Shown here: piece after piece, positions 36,707 to 44,764 of the stretch
Numbering within the stretch: the first letter of the stretch is position 1
Layout: the number at the start of each line of letters is the position of its first letter
Assembly: GCA_020851565.1 (NCBI GenBank)
Contig: JADZCN010000156.1
Coordinates: forward strand, 1 to 64,000
Reading direction: 5' to 3'
Source: Acidobacteriota bacterium
GTDB taxonomy: Bacteria; Acidobacteriota; Vicinamibacteria; Vicinamibacterales; UBA2999
Length of the DNA: 64,000 bases
Position numbers and translations under genes: made by a program
The notes under the pieces: generated by a model
Seen by the model: the letters and a program-made list of their open reading frames with translations, nothing else
Databases searched by the model: none
What the model was told of the DNA's origin: nothing

Positions 36707-38109
36707 ACCGCTTTGCAGGCACTCTCTATCAACTGGCACCCGTGTGGGGCCAGAACCTCCTTCTCACAGGTTTTGGGATGGCGCTCGAGCGCGAGCGCTA
36801 CGGAGGGCGGTTCCGCGAATATCGGGACATGCTGTCGCGCACGGAGTGGTATTCGCGAGCCGACCTCCAGGCATACCAGGACGAACGGCTTCGCGATGTC
36901 GTTCGACACGCCTACGACACCGTTCCTTACTACAGGCGGCGCTTCGACGTGCAGAAGGTCAGGCCCGGGGACGTCCGAGGTCGGGCCGACCTGCCGAAGT
37001 TACCGGTTCTCACACGTGACGATATTCGACGGCACTTCGATGAGCTCCGCTCAACTGCGGTGCCGGCCCGCGCAATGCGCAAGGGGCACACCAGTGGCAC
37101 GACTGGAACGCCCCTGACGGTCGGTTACGACCGCGAGACGGTGTGGATGACCTACGCCGTGTTCGACCGCCATTATCGATGGGCGGATTGCCGGTTCGGT
37201 CGCAACGGCAGTCGCGTCGCGGTTGCACGCGGTAACGTGATCGTGCCGCTCCGTCAGAAGAAGCCACCCTTCTGGCGCCGCAATCGCAGCCAGAACCAGT
37301 TGCTGCTGTCCGCCTTCCATCTGTCCAAGGGGAATCTGCCCGCGTACGTGGAGGCCCTCACCAGGTTCCAACCCGATGTGATCGACGGGTATCCATCGAC
37401 CCTGTACGTACTTGCCAGGTTCCTCCAGACCAATGGGATGACCTTCCCGGTGAAGGCGGCGGTCACGTCCTCCGAAACCCTGTACGACTTCCAGCGCGAG
37501 GTCATCGAGGAGCGCTTTGCCTGCCGGGTCTTCGACTACTACGCCCTTGCTGAGCGCGTGCTGTTCTCTGGTGAGTGTGACCGGCACCAGGGGCATCACC
37601 TCGCCATGGAATATGGCGTGGCGGAGACCGTGGACTCGTCCAGCCTACCCGTCCCGGACGGTTCGGTGGGCCGACTCGTCGGCACTACCCTGCACAACGC
37701 GGCGATGCCGCTCATTCGTTATGTGACCAGCGACATGTCAGCGATTCGACCAGGGGTCTGCCCGTGTGGCCGGGGGCTCGAGGTCATGGACGACGTCACG
37801 ACCAAGGCGGAGGATCTGCTGACGTTGAAGGATGGCCGGTTGATCTCGCCGTCGGTCCTCACCCACCCGTTCAAGCCGCTCGATTGCATCGAGGGCTCGC
37901 AGATCGTGCAGACCGAACCGGACAGGATGATTGTGCGACTCGTTCCCGGGACCGGTTATACCGACACCCTGGGCCAACACCTGGTCAAGGAACTCAAGGG
38001 GAGGCTTGGCGAGGACATGCAGATCGACCTGGAGTTGGTGCAAGAGCTCGAACAGACCTCACGCGGCAAATTCAAGTGGGTCACCTCTCGCGTGCCAATT
38101 GGCATCTGA
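36703..38109 (+). CDS. CapK/phenylacetate-CoA ligase-like adenylating enzyme
   Basis: A 468-residue ANL-superfamily protein of the CapK/PaaK-like group often present in capsule loci. The AMP-binding loop is KGHTSGTTGTPLTV, and other motifs are DVIDGYPSTLYVL, TSSETLYDFQRE, YYALAERVLFSGEC and IRYVTSDMS. A C-terminal subdomain has RLISPSVLTHPFK. Its probable role is activation of an acid for attachment to the polymer. The substrate is unknown. It is the last gene of the continuous plus-strand series. Confidence 0.9.
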   Translation: MNRFAGTLYQLAPVWGQNLLLTGFGMALERERYGGRFREYRDMLSRTEWYSRADLQAYQDERLRDVVRHAYDTVPYYRRRFDVQKVRPGDVRGRADLPKLPVLTRDDIRRHFDELRSTAVPARAMRKGHTSGTTGTPLTVGYDRETVWMTYAVFDRHYRWADCRFGRNGSRVAVARGNVIVPLRQKKPPFWRRNRSQNQLLLSAFHLSKGNLPAYVEALTRFQPDVIDGYPSTLYVLARFLQTNGMTFPVKAAVTSSETLYDFQREVIEERFACRVFDYYALAERVLFSGECDRHQGHHLAMEYGVAETVDSSSLPVPDGSVGRLVGTTLHNAAMPLIRYVTSDMSAIRPGVCPCGRGLEVMDDVTTKAEDLLTLKDGRLISPSVLTHPFKPLDCIEGSQIVQTEPDRMIVRLVPGTGYTDTLGQHLVKELKGRLGEDMQIDLELVQELEQTSRGKFKWVTSRVPIGI

Positions 38110-38344
38110 GCATGATGGCCGTTCCGGGCCCGGGCCACTGGATGGATCGCTGGAATGCGAGTACTGTGGGTCCGGACCGCGATGGTCGGCGCCACGTCGC
38201 CATCTCATGCGGCGGACAATGATGTCGAAACAATTACACTGCCGACACCGTGTTCCGGGCACGGATCGGTCAGTCAAGCCAGCTGGGCGAGCCCGTGAGG
38301 TTGTTTTTTGGCCACATTTTGCGCAGATTTGAATTGTAGGCGGC

Positions 38345-38360
38345 TGGCGTGAATTTTGCT
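38345..38360 (+). promoter_or_regulatory. Candidate sigma-54 promoter for the secreted beta-helix gene
   Basis: TGGCGTGAATTTTGCT has TGGC and TTGCT separated so that 10 bases lie between GG and GC. Only two positions of the core consensus differ. The predicted transcription start would fall near 38371, about 60 bases upstream of the ATG at 38432. Confidence 0.5.
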
Positions 38361-38391
38361 GGAAACAGTGGCGGGTAGGCTGTGCCATTAT

Positions 38392-38413
38392 TGCTCACGC
38401 GTCGCAGTGAGCA
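38392..38413 (+). promoter_or_regulatory. Inverted repeat in the predicted 5' leader
   Basis: TGCTCAC and GTGAGCA form perfect 7-bp arms around an 8-base spacer, between the candidate sigma-54 promoter and the start codon at 38432. It may be an RNA hairpin or a protein-binding site. Confidence 0.35.
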
Positions 38414-38431
38414 CCAGTTGAGGTTCAAGCA

Positions 38432-39943
38432 ATGCTGATCGCGCCGAAGCTTCGTCTGTTCTGCCTCTTGTCGCTGCTGTTCCTGGGCTTCGCCCAGAGC
38501 GCCATCGCAGCGAACTACCCGCTCGAACTGACTAATATCAAGCCGAACGGCACGACCCTGCCCGCATCGCATCGGATCTACAGCGCCTATCCCGGACTGG
38601 AGTACAACATCCGTGCCGCGGTCGTGGGCGGTGCGTATCCGTTCACGTTTGCGTTGGCCAATGCCCCTGAAGGCATGTCGGTGGATGCCCGTGGTGTGGT
38701 CCGCTGGCTCAATCCTCAGGCCGATGCGACGCCGACCATCACAATTCGCGATGCCGAGGGAACCCAGGTGTCGGTGACGTGGACTATTCGCGTCACGACG
38801 GACGGTTTCAGGTTCGTGAGCGCAACGAATGGGACTGCCGGCGGAAGCGGTACGCTGGCAAGCCCTTGGCGAAATCTGGCCGATGTCTACAGCCTTGGCG
38901 CTCCAACAGACATCGTGTACTTCCGTACAGGGACGTACACTCTGGCCTCTCTACCTCGGCAGAGTGTCGGTACTGCGTGGGAGAGGGTTGAGTTCGGTCA
39001 GAGTGACAGTCCCACGACATGGATCGCGTATCCGGAAGAGAGCCCGCGCATCGATTTCGGGTATCGTGCGGGAGGGGATCCCGGTGCGCTGATTCGACTG
39101 AACTCGAACAATGCAGGTGGGTCGCTCCGGCATCCGTACGTAGACGGTTTCGAGACCCTGAACAGCCGCATCATCGGCTTTCAGACCGGAGCCCCTGCCA
39201 CATTCCGCCGCCTCCGCATGCATCACCTCACCGTCGGAGGCGATGGCACGAACGCCTCGTTCATCATGACCTTGAACAGCGGTGAGACACCCATGTCAGG
39301 AATGGTCATCCAGGACTGCGACTTCTCCTACTGGCCCGTCAATTCCGTAAGCCTGAAGATCTACAGCCAATCGAAGATCCTCATCGAGGACACCGTGCAT
39401 CACGACGGCTCCGTTGCCATCGAGTTGAAAGGCGATGTGAGGCAGTTCTCGGTCAGAAACAACGCGTTCTACAACGTGTCGGGCACCGCCATTGGCGGCA
39501 ACATGCACGGGGGATTGGGTGTCGGGGTTTATGGGGAAATCCTCTATAACAACGTCAGGTCCGGCAATCCCGCGGTGGACATCAACCAGGATGGAATGGC
39601 GGGGCGAATCCACGTCTATCGGAACACCTTCGTCGGGCGAGCGCAGGTTCGCAATACGGACTCCGCAGATGGGCCCTTCTACTTCCAGTTCAACGTGATC
39701 GTCAACAGCGATCCCGGGACCCCCAGCGGCTCACACATCTATCACCTCAATGTCGCGGATCCTTCGAGAATCGCCCTGTTCGACAATCTGGTCGGCAGTC
39801 CTTCCGACAACATCGTCGACATCAACGGCAACCTGACCTCGAACTACGCCAGATATCTGGGCACGCACGGCCACCAGTTGCCAGGACTGAACACGGCTTT
39901 GCCGACGGCTCCCAGGAATCTTCGCGTGACTCCGGGACAATAG
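38432..39943 (+). CDS. Secreted right-handed beta-helix protein (polysaccharide lyase-like)
   Basis: A 503-residue protein with a clear signal peptide (LFCLLSLLFLGFAQSAIA). An Ig-like segment follows (about 30-125, PFTFALANAPEGM, VVRWLNPQADATPTI). Next comes a beta-helix region beginning at FVSATNGTAGGSGTLASPW and running to about 480. The layout resembles secreted polysaccharide lyases or epimerases. It ends abruptly in PTAPRNLRVTPGQ, which looks like the first strand of a fibronectin type III domain that is missing. The ATG is supported by GAGG nine bases upstream. It probably edits or degrades the polymer; this is inference from fold and location. Confidence 0.8.
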   Translation: MLIAPKLRLFCLLSLLFLGFAQSAIAANYPLELTNIKPNGTTLPASHRIYSAYPGLEYNIRAAVVGGAYPFTFALANAPEGMSVDARGVVRWLNPQADATPTITIRDAEGTQVSVTWTIRVTTDGFRFVSATNGTAGGSGTLASPWRNLADVYSLGAPTDIVYFRTGTYTLASLPRQSVGTAWERVEFGQSDSPTTWIAYPEESPRIDFGYRAGGDPGALIRLNSNNAGGSLRHPYVDGFETLNSRIIGFQTGAPATFRRLRMHHLTVGGDGTNASFIMTLNSGETPMSGMVIQDCDFSYWPVNSVSLKIYSQSKILIEDTVHHDGSVAIELKGDVRQFSVRNNAFYNVSGTAIGGNMHGGLGVGVYGEILYNNVRSGNPAVDINQDGMAGRIHVYRNTFVGRAQVRNTDSADGPFYFQFNVIVNSDPGTPSGSHIYHLNVADPSRIALFDNLVGSPSDNIVDINGNLTSNYARYLGTHGHQLPGLNTALPTAPRNLRVTPGQ

Positions 39944-39955
39944 CGCCCAATGGTC

Positions 39956-39992
39956 GTGGCCGCCGTCAAACAGCGATGTTGACAGCGGCCAC
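39956..39992 (+). terminator. Strong hairpin downstream of the beta-helix gene
   Basis: GTGGCCGCCGTCAA pairs with TTGACAGCGGCCAC over 14 positions with one mismatch and a 9-base loop, 13 bases after the stop codon. No U-tract follows, so it is either an atypical terminator or an mRNA-stabilising hairpin. Confidence 0.5.
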
Positions 39993-40101
39993 TCGCGCCC
40001 CGCGTATCGCCCATACTCGGCCCTACCGACTCCCTGCCTGACCTCGTCAGGCCCCGTAATGGCTGGGTGCAGTTAGACTAGCTCCAGTCTCTGTCCCTCC
40101 C

Positions 40102-41118
40102 GTGCACGGAACATACGCGAAGGTTCTCGGCGCTCTAGGTCAGCTCGTCGGTATCGCCGCCATCACGGCGATGCTGCTGGAGGGCCTCGTTGCCTTCTCC
40201 TTCAGCTACCCGACGGTGTCGCCGCTGCCGCTTTCGCTGACCAGGTATCTGCACATGCGCTTCGACAGGCACGTGATCCAGATGATGCCTCAGTGCGCGC
40301 AGTACGATGAGGCCGTCACCTACACCCTGAAACCTGGACGCTGTACCTTCTCGAATCGCGAGTTCTCAAACGAGTACGTCATCAACAGCGCTGGCTTGCG
40401 GGATGACGAGGACTCACTGATCAAGCCGGACACGGTCATGCTCGGCGACTCACTTACCATGGGGTGGGGTGTAGACCAGGACCAAACCTTTCCGTCCCTG
40501 TTTGAGAAGCTGACCGGAAGGCGCACCTTGAATGCCGGAGTATCGTCGTACGGCACGGTGCGAGAGCTGAGGTTGATGGAGCGGCTGGACCGATCCAGGA
40601 TCACAAATGTCGTGATTCAGTACAGCGACAACGACATCACGGAGAACCTGCGCTTCGTCGAAGGCACGTTCTCCACGCTGTCACTCGAGGAGTACGAATC
40701 GACGGTCGAGGTCCACCGTCGGGATCTCGCGTACTTTCCAGGGAAGTACACCTTCAATGTCCTGGTGCAACTGTCTGGCAGCCTGAGGGGATCGCCGAGA
40801 GCCGCGCAGCCCGACGGTGCAACCGTTGCGGGTGTCAAGCGCCAGGCCGAGGTCTTCGTCGGTGTCCTCGAGCGCTCGCCAATTGCGCTCAACGACGTCG
40901 GCGTCACGGTGCTGTCATTGGATTCGGGCTTCATCGAGGCAGTTCGGCAGCTCACGATCAAGTCGCCAACCCCCTGGGTGCGATCCATTCAGTTCGCAGA
41001 TCTTGGCCGCCTGGCCGAGGTTGACGGTGCCTTCTATGTTCTCGATGACCACCCAAGGGCCATTGGTCACGCCACAATCGCACGGGAGTTGGCTCGACTG
41101 CTCGGCCCCTCGCGATGA
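40102..41118 (+). CDS. Membrane-anchored SGNH/GDSL-type hydrolase or acyltransferase
   Basis: A 338-residue protein with one N-terminal helix (about residues 10-35). A periplasmic SGNH domain follows: MLGDSLTMGWGVDQDQTFP (block I Ser), NAGVSSYG (block II Gly), YSDNDITEN (block III Asn) and DDHPRAIGH (block V Asp/His). The complete catalytic set suggests an active O-acetyl esterase or transferase on the exported glycan. The GTG start at 40102 has no strong ribosome binding site. It is the last plus-strand gene before a convergent junction. Confidence 0.78.
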   Translation: MHGTYAKVLGALGQLVGIAAITAMLLEGLVAFSFSYPTVSPLPLSLTRYLHMRFDRHVIQMMPQCAQYDEAVTYTLKPGRCTFSNREFSNEYVINSAGLRDDEDSLIKPDTVMLGDSLTMGWGVDQDQTFPSLFEKLTGRRTLNAGVSSYGTVRELRLMERLDRSRITNVVIQYSDNDITENLRFVEGTFSTLSLEEYESTVEVHRRDLAYFPGKYTFNVLVQLSGSLRGSPRAAQPDGATVAGVKRQAEVFVGVLERSPIALNDVGVTVLSLDSGFIEAVRQLTIKSPTPWVRSIQFADLGRLAEVDGAFYVLDDHPRAIGHATIARELARLLGPSR

Positions 41119-41265
41119 ATCGATCGCAACCGCACCTGGGGCACTCTGAGTGAATACGGCGCGAACTGTATGGGATGGGCCGAAGCGACTGCCGACCGCT
41201 GGTTGACGGACGGCTTGTGAGGCGGGAGTGGTGCGACGGGCCGGGCGACTGGTTACGATGCTACT

Positions 41266-41706
41266 CTACGATGAATCAGCCGCCCTGCGAGGATGATACT
41301 GGTTGTAGCCGTACACGACGGAATCCGGGGGGATGTCACGGGTGATGACCGCGTTGGCACCGACCACGGTCCTCGCGCCGATCGTGACAGAGCCCGCGAT
41401 GACCGCACCGGCGTAAATGGTCACGTCATCACCGATTGAAGGATAGGGTTCGTCAACCGCGGCGTTCTCGCGACGGCCGATCGTGACGTTCTGGTAGACG
41501 CGCACCTGCCGTCCGATCCGCACGCCATCGCCGATGACGATGCCGACGGGATGTGGGTACATGACGTTCCTCAGAAGTCTCAGGGGGATCTGGCAGCAGC
41601 AGAGTTTCTGGAACAAAGCCCTGAATCCTGCGAGCTTCCGCTTCAACGCTGTTTCCCTGCAGTAATGAACGTTCCGAGCGCCATAGTCCGAAGGTACTGT
41701 CGTCAA
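41266..41706 (-). CDS. Hexapeptide-repeat acetyltransferase (serine acetyltransferase-like)
   Basis: A 146-residue left-handed beta-helix acetyltransferase with repeats such as IGDGVRIGRQVRVYQNVTIGRR and IGDDVTIYAGAVIAGSVTIG (each a row of hexapeptides) and the terminal VIGANA-like segment VVGANAVITRDIPPDSVVYG. It is shorter than CysE and resembles the small serine acetyltransferase-like proteins of polysaccharide loci, so sugar O-acetylation is more likely than cysteine synthesis. It faces the SGNH gene convergently. Confidence 0.85.
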   Translation of the reverse strand: MTTVPSDYGARNVHYCRETALKRKLAGFRALFQKLCCCQIPLRLLRNVMYPHPVGIVIGDGVRIGRQVRVYQNVTIGRRENAAVDEPYPSIGDDVTIYAGAVIAGSVTIGARTVVGANAVITRDIPPDSVVYGYNQYHPRRAADSS

Positions 41707-41835
41707 GCTCTCCCGAGTGTCCCTATGCCACTCGAGAGGATTCAGAAGCCGCCCTGCCGATCTCGGCGTCGTACCAAATGTACCAAGCGGGGCCAGGGAC
41801 GCTCGAGGGAACTCGCGTCGACCTCTCTCACTTGC

Positions 41836-42672
41836 CTAGGTGGCCTTCCCTGGCCAGGTTAGTTGTACCATGTACACGCTGCACGGCTTAATTCTGGGGG
41901 GTGCGACGCGAAGTGTTGCCCACGTGCTCGGGTCCAACAACATTTTTCGAACCGGCATGATGTGGAAGTCTTGGCTGAACACGCACCCGTCCGGAGCAAG
42001 CGTCGGCATCACACCACTGAGCGCTTCCAGCGTTCCCTTTGCCAAGTCACAGTCCACATATGCCAGGCGGACGGGACGGCCAATCGATCTGCTTGCGAGT
42101 GTTTGGGAAAACCAACCCTTGTGAAAATCGCAAACGTCGATACAACCAAACTGCGTTACATTCTGCCTGACTGTCTCCTCGGTGCAAGCGTATTGGCCTC
42201 CAAAATTCCATTCACCTGTCGAGACAGCGTCAAGAGGCTCGACGCCTTCAAACGAATCGTAGACCTGAAGGCGCAGGCCCAACATTGCGCAAACGATGCT
42301 GAACTTCGCGGTGCTGCCTCCACGCCAGCACCCGGCTTCTACGACAACTTCGCTTGGCGCTCCTGGTCTTGCCGCCAGCGCTTTCGTGACGTGGGCGATC
42401 TCGACAGGTCGATGTCCATGGACGACATTCCAGTCAACCCGCATGAAGCGAGCAATGAGCCGAAGCCGTTCGATAAGCGAAAGTCGGGTTATGAGGAGGA
42501 TTCGCCAATAGCCACAGGCAAAGTACAGGGACTTGAGTCGTTGGGCTCCGAGCTCATCGACGTTTAGTCTCTGTGCGACGATCCGGTAGAGTTGGCGGAC
42601 TCGACTCGACTCCAGCTGTTGGTAGCGACTGGCCGCCCTGCGGTCCAGGGTTGCGCGATCTACGTCAGCCAC
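41836..42672 (-). CDS. TylF/MycF-family (macrocin O-methyltransferase-like) methyltransferase
   Basis: A 278-residue class I SAM-dependent methyltransferase. The SAM-binding motif VVEAGCWRGGSTAKFSI and YDSFEGVE are typical of the TylF family. AYVDCDLAKGTLEAL and GCVFSQDF give the metal-binding acidic residues. The N-terminal 70 residues are helical and unlike the family core. It presumably O-methylates a sugar. The coding sequence appears less G+C-rich at third positions than its neighbours, a possible sign of transfer. A 129-bp gap separates it from the acetyltransferase gene. Confidence 0.87.
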   Translation of the reverse strand: MADVDRATLDRRAASRYQQLESSRVRQLYRIVAQRLNVDELGAQRLKSLYFACGYWRILLITRLSLIERLRLIARFMRVDWNVVHGHRPVEIAHVTKALAARPGAPSEVVVEAGCWRGGSTAKFSIVCAMLGLRLQVYDSFEGVEPLDAVSTGEWNFGGQYACTEETVRQNVTQFGCIDVCDFHKGWFSQTLASRSIGRPVRLAYVDCDLAKGTLEALSGVMPTLAPDGCVFSQDFHIMPVRKMLLDPSTWATLRVAPPRIKPCSVYMVQLTWPGKAT

Positions 42673-43008
42673 GATTGACCTCCATGGTGGTCGTAATTCG
42701 GGAAAGGGGTCCTTGCCCTCGGTTTCGGGCGGTGAACGCGCGCGTGTGCTACTCGGGCAGGTTACAGTGGCCCCGCATTACATTGGGGTCACAGGCCAGC
42801 AGCTCGTCAGGCGTTCCGTTCGGCACCTTCTGTCCCTCCTCGCCCACTACTATCCCGCGGTTGGGTACGCACATTGGCTCATGCACGTCGACGTCGGCAA
42901 GGCGTGCCTCTCACTCATGAGAGCCATCCGCTGAGAGCCCAACGGCTCGGAGTGGCACGCGGCAAACGGTGGCTCTCGGGACGCGAGGCGCTTGGGAGGG
43001 GGCCGGTG
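42673..43008. other. Intergenic region with no recognised feature
   Basis: About 336 bases between the methyltransferase gene and the glycosyltransferase gene on the minus strand. Short open frames are present but look like chance. I see no promoter, terminator or repeat that I can support. With the composition change downstream, it may be the edge of an inserted segment. Confidence 0.4.
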
Positions 43009-44193
43009 TCAGGACTGGCCGGTGGCTCTCAAGAGCTCGGCAATCGAGCCGACTTGGGCCTCGCGCGAGTACTTGGACTCGGCAAGCTGTCTTGACTTCC
43101 TCGAGAACGCCCCCGCCTTTTGAGGGTCATCGATGAGCTCCCGTACTCGTTCAGCGAGCTCGACGGGGTTGCCGGGCTCGACGTGAAACCCGTTCTCCCC
43201 ATCGCGTGCCGTCTCCGCCAGGCCCTGTAGCCTCGAGACGATGAGCGGCAGGCCTGAGGCCATCATCTCCACGCTCGACATCGTGAACGAGTCCCAGCCG
43301 GTCGACGCAATCACGCCGATGTAACTGCTTCTCATCAACTCCGGCACGTCTGCACGATACCCGCCGAAGGTGACATGATCGGCGGTTGCCGAGCCCGCGA
43401 CGAGCTGCCTGAAGGGTTCCGCCTCCGCACCCTTGTTGCCGCACAGGACCAGGTGAAAGCGCCGCTCCTGGAGTATCTCTACCAGGTGCACAGCCGCCTG
43501 CATGAGCACGCGGATTCCCTTGCGCTCCTCGATGTGGCCCGAGTAGAAGACCACCTTCCGCTCCCTCGGAATGCCTAAGGTGTCATGGACATACCAGTCC
43601 CCGGCGGACGCCGGACGGTACTTCCGGGTATCAACCCCCAGGTAGACCACACGCGTCCTGGCATGCGGCACCCCCCGACCATGAGTGGCCGTGCGCCTCA
43701 TGGCTTCTGACTCGAACACGAAGACGTCCGGCTTCCGGCGACGCATGGCCCATTCCAGTCTCTTGAGGGCGAGCTTCACGCCTGAGTTGACGGAGCTCAT
43801 GCTCGCGCCCCAGTACGAGATGACCTGTCTGACGCCCGCGTGCCTCAAGAACGGGATCACCTGACTGGGGAAACCCAGGTCGAAGGCGATGACCTGGCGG
43901 ATCTCGTTGCGCCGAACGAACCCCTCGAGGCGCTGATACCGGGCGCGTGTGTCGTCGTATCGGCACTCGATAACCCGTGGGTCGGTCGTCTCTACGACTT
44001 TGGGATACGAGTAGAAGATGCGATCTGGGTCGTACCCGGCCGCGACGGCGGCGTCGGCAAATACCTTCTCGAGCGTGCCAATGGCGTAGCCGGTGTGCTG
44101 CGGGCAGTGCAGCATCACCAGGACGCCACCGCCCGGACTCGTCGCTACCGGGTTCACGGGACGAGGTATGTGCGCCGTCTCCGTCTGGAGCAC
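43009..44193 (-). CDS. Glycosyltransferase family 4 protein
   Basis: A GT4 enzyme of about 394 residues. Features are MLHCPQHTGYAIGTLEK near the N-terminus, VISYWGASMSS, VVYLGVDTRKYRP, VVFYSGHIEERKGIRVL, LVLCGNKGAE and TGWDSFTMSSVEMMASGLP (the EX7E-type region), then GENGFHVEPGNP. The start is uncertain. GTG at 44193 is chosen because it lies just after the stop of the DUF5989 gene (44201); an ATG at about 44115 would remove 26 residues. It closes the carbamoyltransferase-SxtJ-DUF5989 group. Confidence 0.85.
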   Translation of the reverse strand: MLQTETAHIPRPVNPVATSPGGGVLVMLHCPQHTGYAIGTLEKVFADAAVAAGYDPDRIFYSYPKVVETTDPRVIECRYDDTRARYQRLEGFVRRNEIRQVIAFDLGFPSQVIPFLRHAGVRQVISYWGASMSSVNSGVKLALKRLEWAMRRRKPDVFVFESEAMRRTATHGRGVPHARTRVVYLGVDTRKYRPASAGDWYVHDTLGIPRERKVVFYSGHIEERKGIRVLMQAAVHLVEILQERRFHLVLCGNKGAEAEPFRQLVAGSATADHVTFGGYRADVPELMRSSYIGVIASTGWDSFTMSSVEMMASGLPLIVSRLQGLAETARDGENGFHVEPGNPVELAERVRELIDDPQKAGAFSRKSRQLAESKYSREAQVGSIAELLRATGQS

Positions 44194-44200
44194 GTTGACG

Positions 44201-44350
44201 TCAGAAGATCGTGTAGATGAAGGGTGCGAGCGCCGACCCCTGCGCAAAGACCAGCAGACCGCCCACGATGACCATCACCAGGATCACCGGAAGCAGCCAC
44301 CACTTCTTTCGCTCCTTCATGAATCCCCACAGCTCACCCATCAAGCCCAT
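44201..44350 (-). CDS. DUF5989 family small membrane protein
   Basis: A 49-residue protein, beginning MGLMGELWGFMKERKKWWLL and ending SALAPFIYTIF. It has a basic/aromatic N-terminal segment (KERKKWW) followed by a single membrane helix. This matches the DUF5989 family, which is usually encoded beside a carbamoyltransferase and an SxtJ-like protein, as here. A perfect AGGAGG lies five bases upstream of the ATG at 44350, strong evidence that it is translated. Function is unknown. It could scaffold or anchor the carbamoyltransferase at the membrane. Confidence 0.85.
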   Translation of the reverse strand: MGLMGELWGFMKERKKWWLLPVILVMVIVGGLLVFAQGSALAPFIYTIF

Positions 44351-44359
44351 CACGTCCTC

Positions 44360-44764
44360 CTAGTACTGCCGGGAAAGATTGCCTGCCCGGCGCCCCTCGG
44401 GCCGGGACTTCCAGTAACTCGAGTTGTGCGCCGCGTGCACCATCGGATTTCCTCCGAAGATGCGCCGCAAGAACCCGACCGGAGTGAGCACCAGCAGGTA
44501 CATCACACCCATCACGATCGGCGTCGTCACCTTCGAGAGGAGGTGGGCCAGCTGCATCCAGGCCCGTTCCACCGGGCCGAGATAGGTCGGGATGACCAGG
44601 CCAGACACCGAGAGGACTCCACCAAGGATCCCCAGGACGCTGGTGGTCGTCGGGTGACCGCGCCACCACGCGATGGCAGCGAACACCAGAAAAGCGGCCC
44701 CGACCGTAAGCCCGAAGCGGCGGCCTTGCGCCGCTGTCAGTCGAGCTGGAACTCCTGCTGCCAT
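44360..44764 (-). CDS. SxtJ family membrane protein
   Basis: A 134-residue membrane protein with two N-terminal helices (LTVGAAFLVFAAIAWW and SVLGILGGVLSVSGLVIP) and a third around PIVMGVMYLLVLTPVGFL. It ends in the conserved-looking tail HAAHNSSYWKSRPEG. This is the SxtJ-like family found with carbamoyltransferases, including in the saxitoxin cluster from which the name comes. The ATG at 44764 has AAGGAG upstream and overlaps the carbamoyltransferase gene by 28 bp. Biochemical role is unknown. Confidence 0.85.
   Translation of the reverse strand: MAAGVPARLTAAQGRRFGLTVGAAFLVFAAIAWWRGHPTTTSVLGILGGVLSVSGLVIPTYLGPVERAWMQLAHLLSKVTTPIVMGVMYLLVLTPVGFLRRIFGGNPMVHAAHNSSYWKSRPEGRRAGNLSRQY

Larger units (their letters stand above)
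38110..38431. other. Intergenic region with promoter signals before the beta-helix gene
   Basis: About 320 bases without a gene. The first half shows nothing convincing. The second half is noticeably more A+T-rich and holds a sigma-54-like element (38345-38360), a second near-match with 9-bp spacing at about 38313-38328, and a 7-bp-arm inverted repeat. Confidence 0.5.

Noticed and set aside
38313..38328. TTGGCCACATTTTGCG as a sigma-54 promoter
   Set aside because: Only nine bases separate GG and GC; sigma-54 promoters are strict about ten. The element at 38345-38360 is better.
42713..42934. Short plus-strand frame in the gap upstream of the methyltransferase gene
   Set aside because: 73 residues without recognisable domain, no ribosome binding site and ordinary intergenic context.
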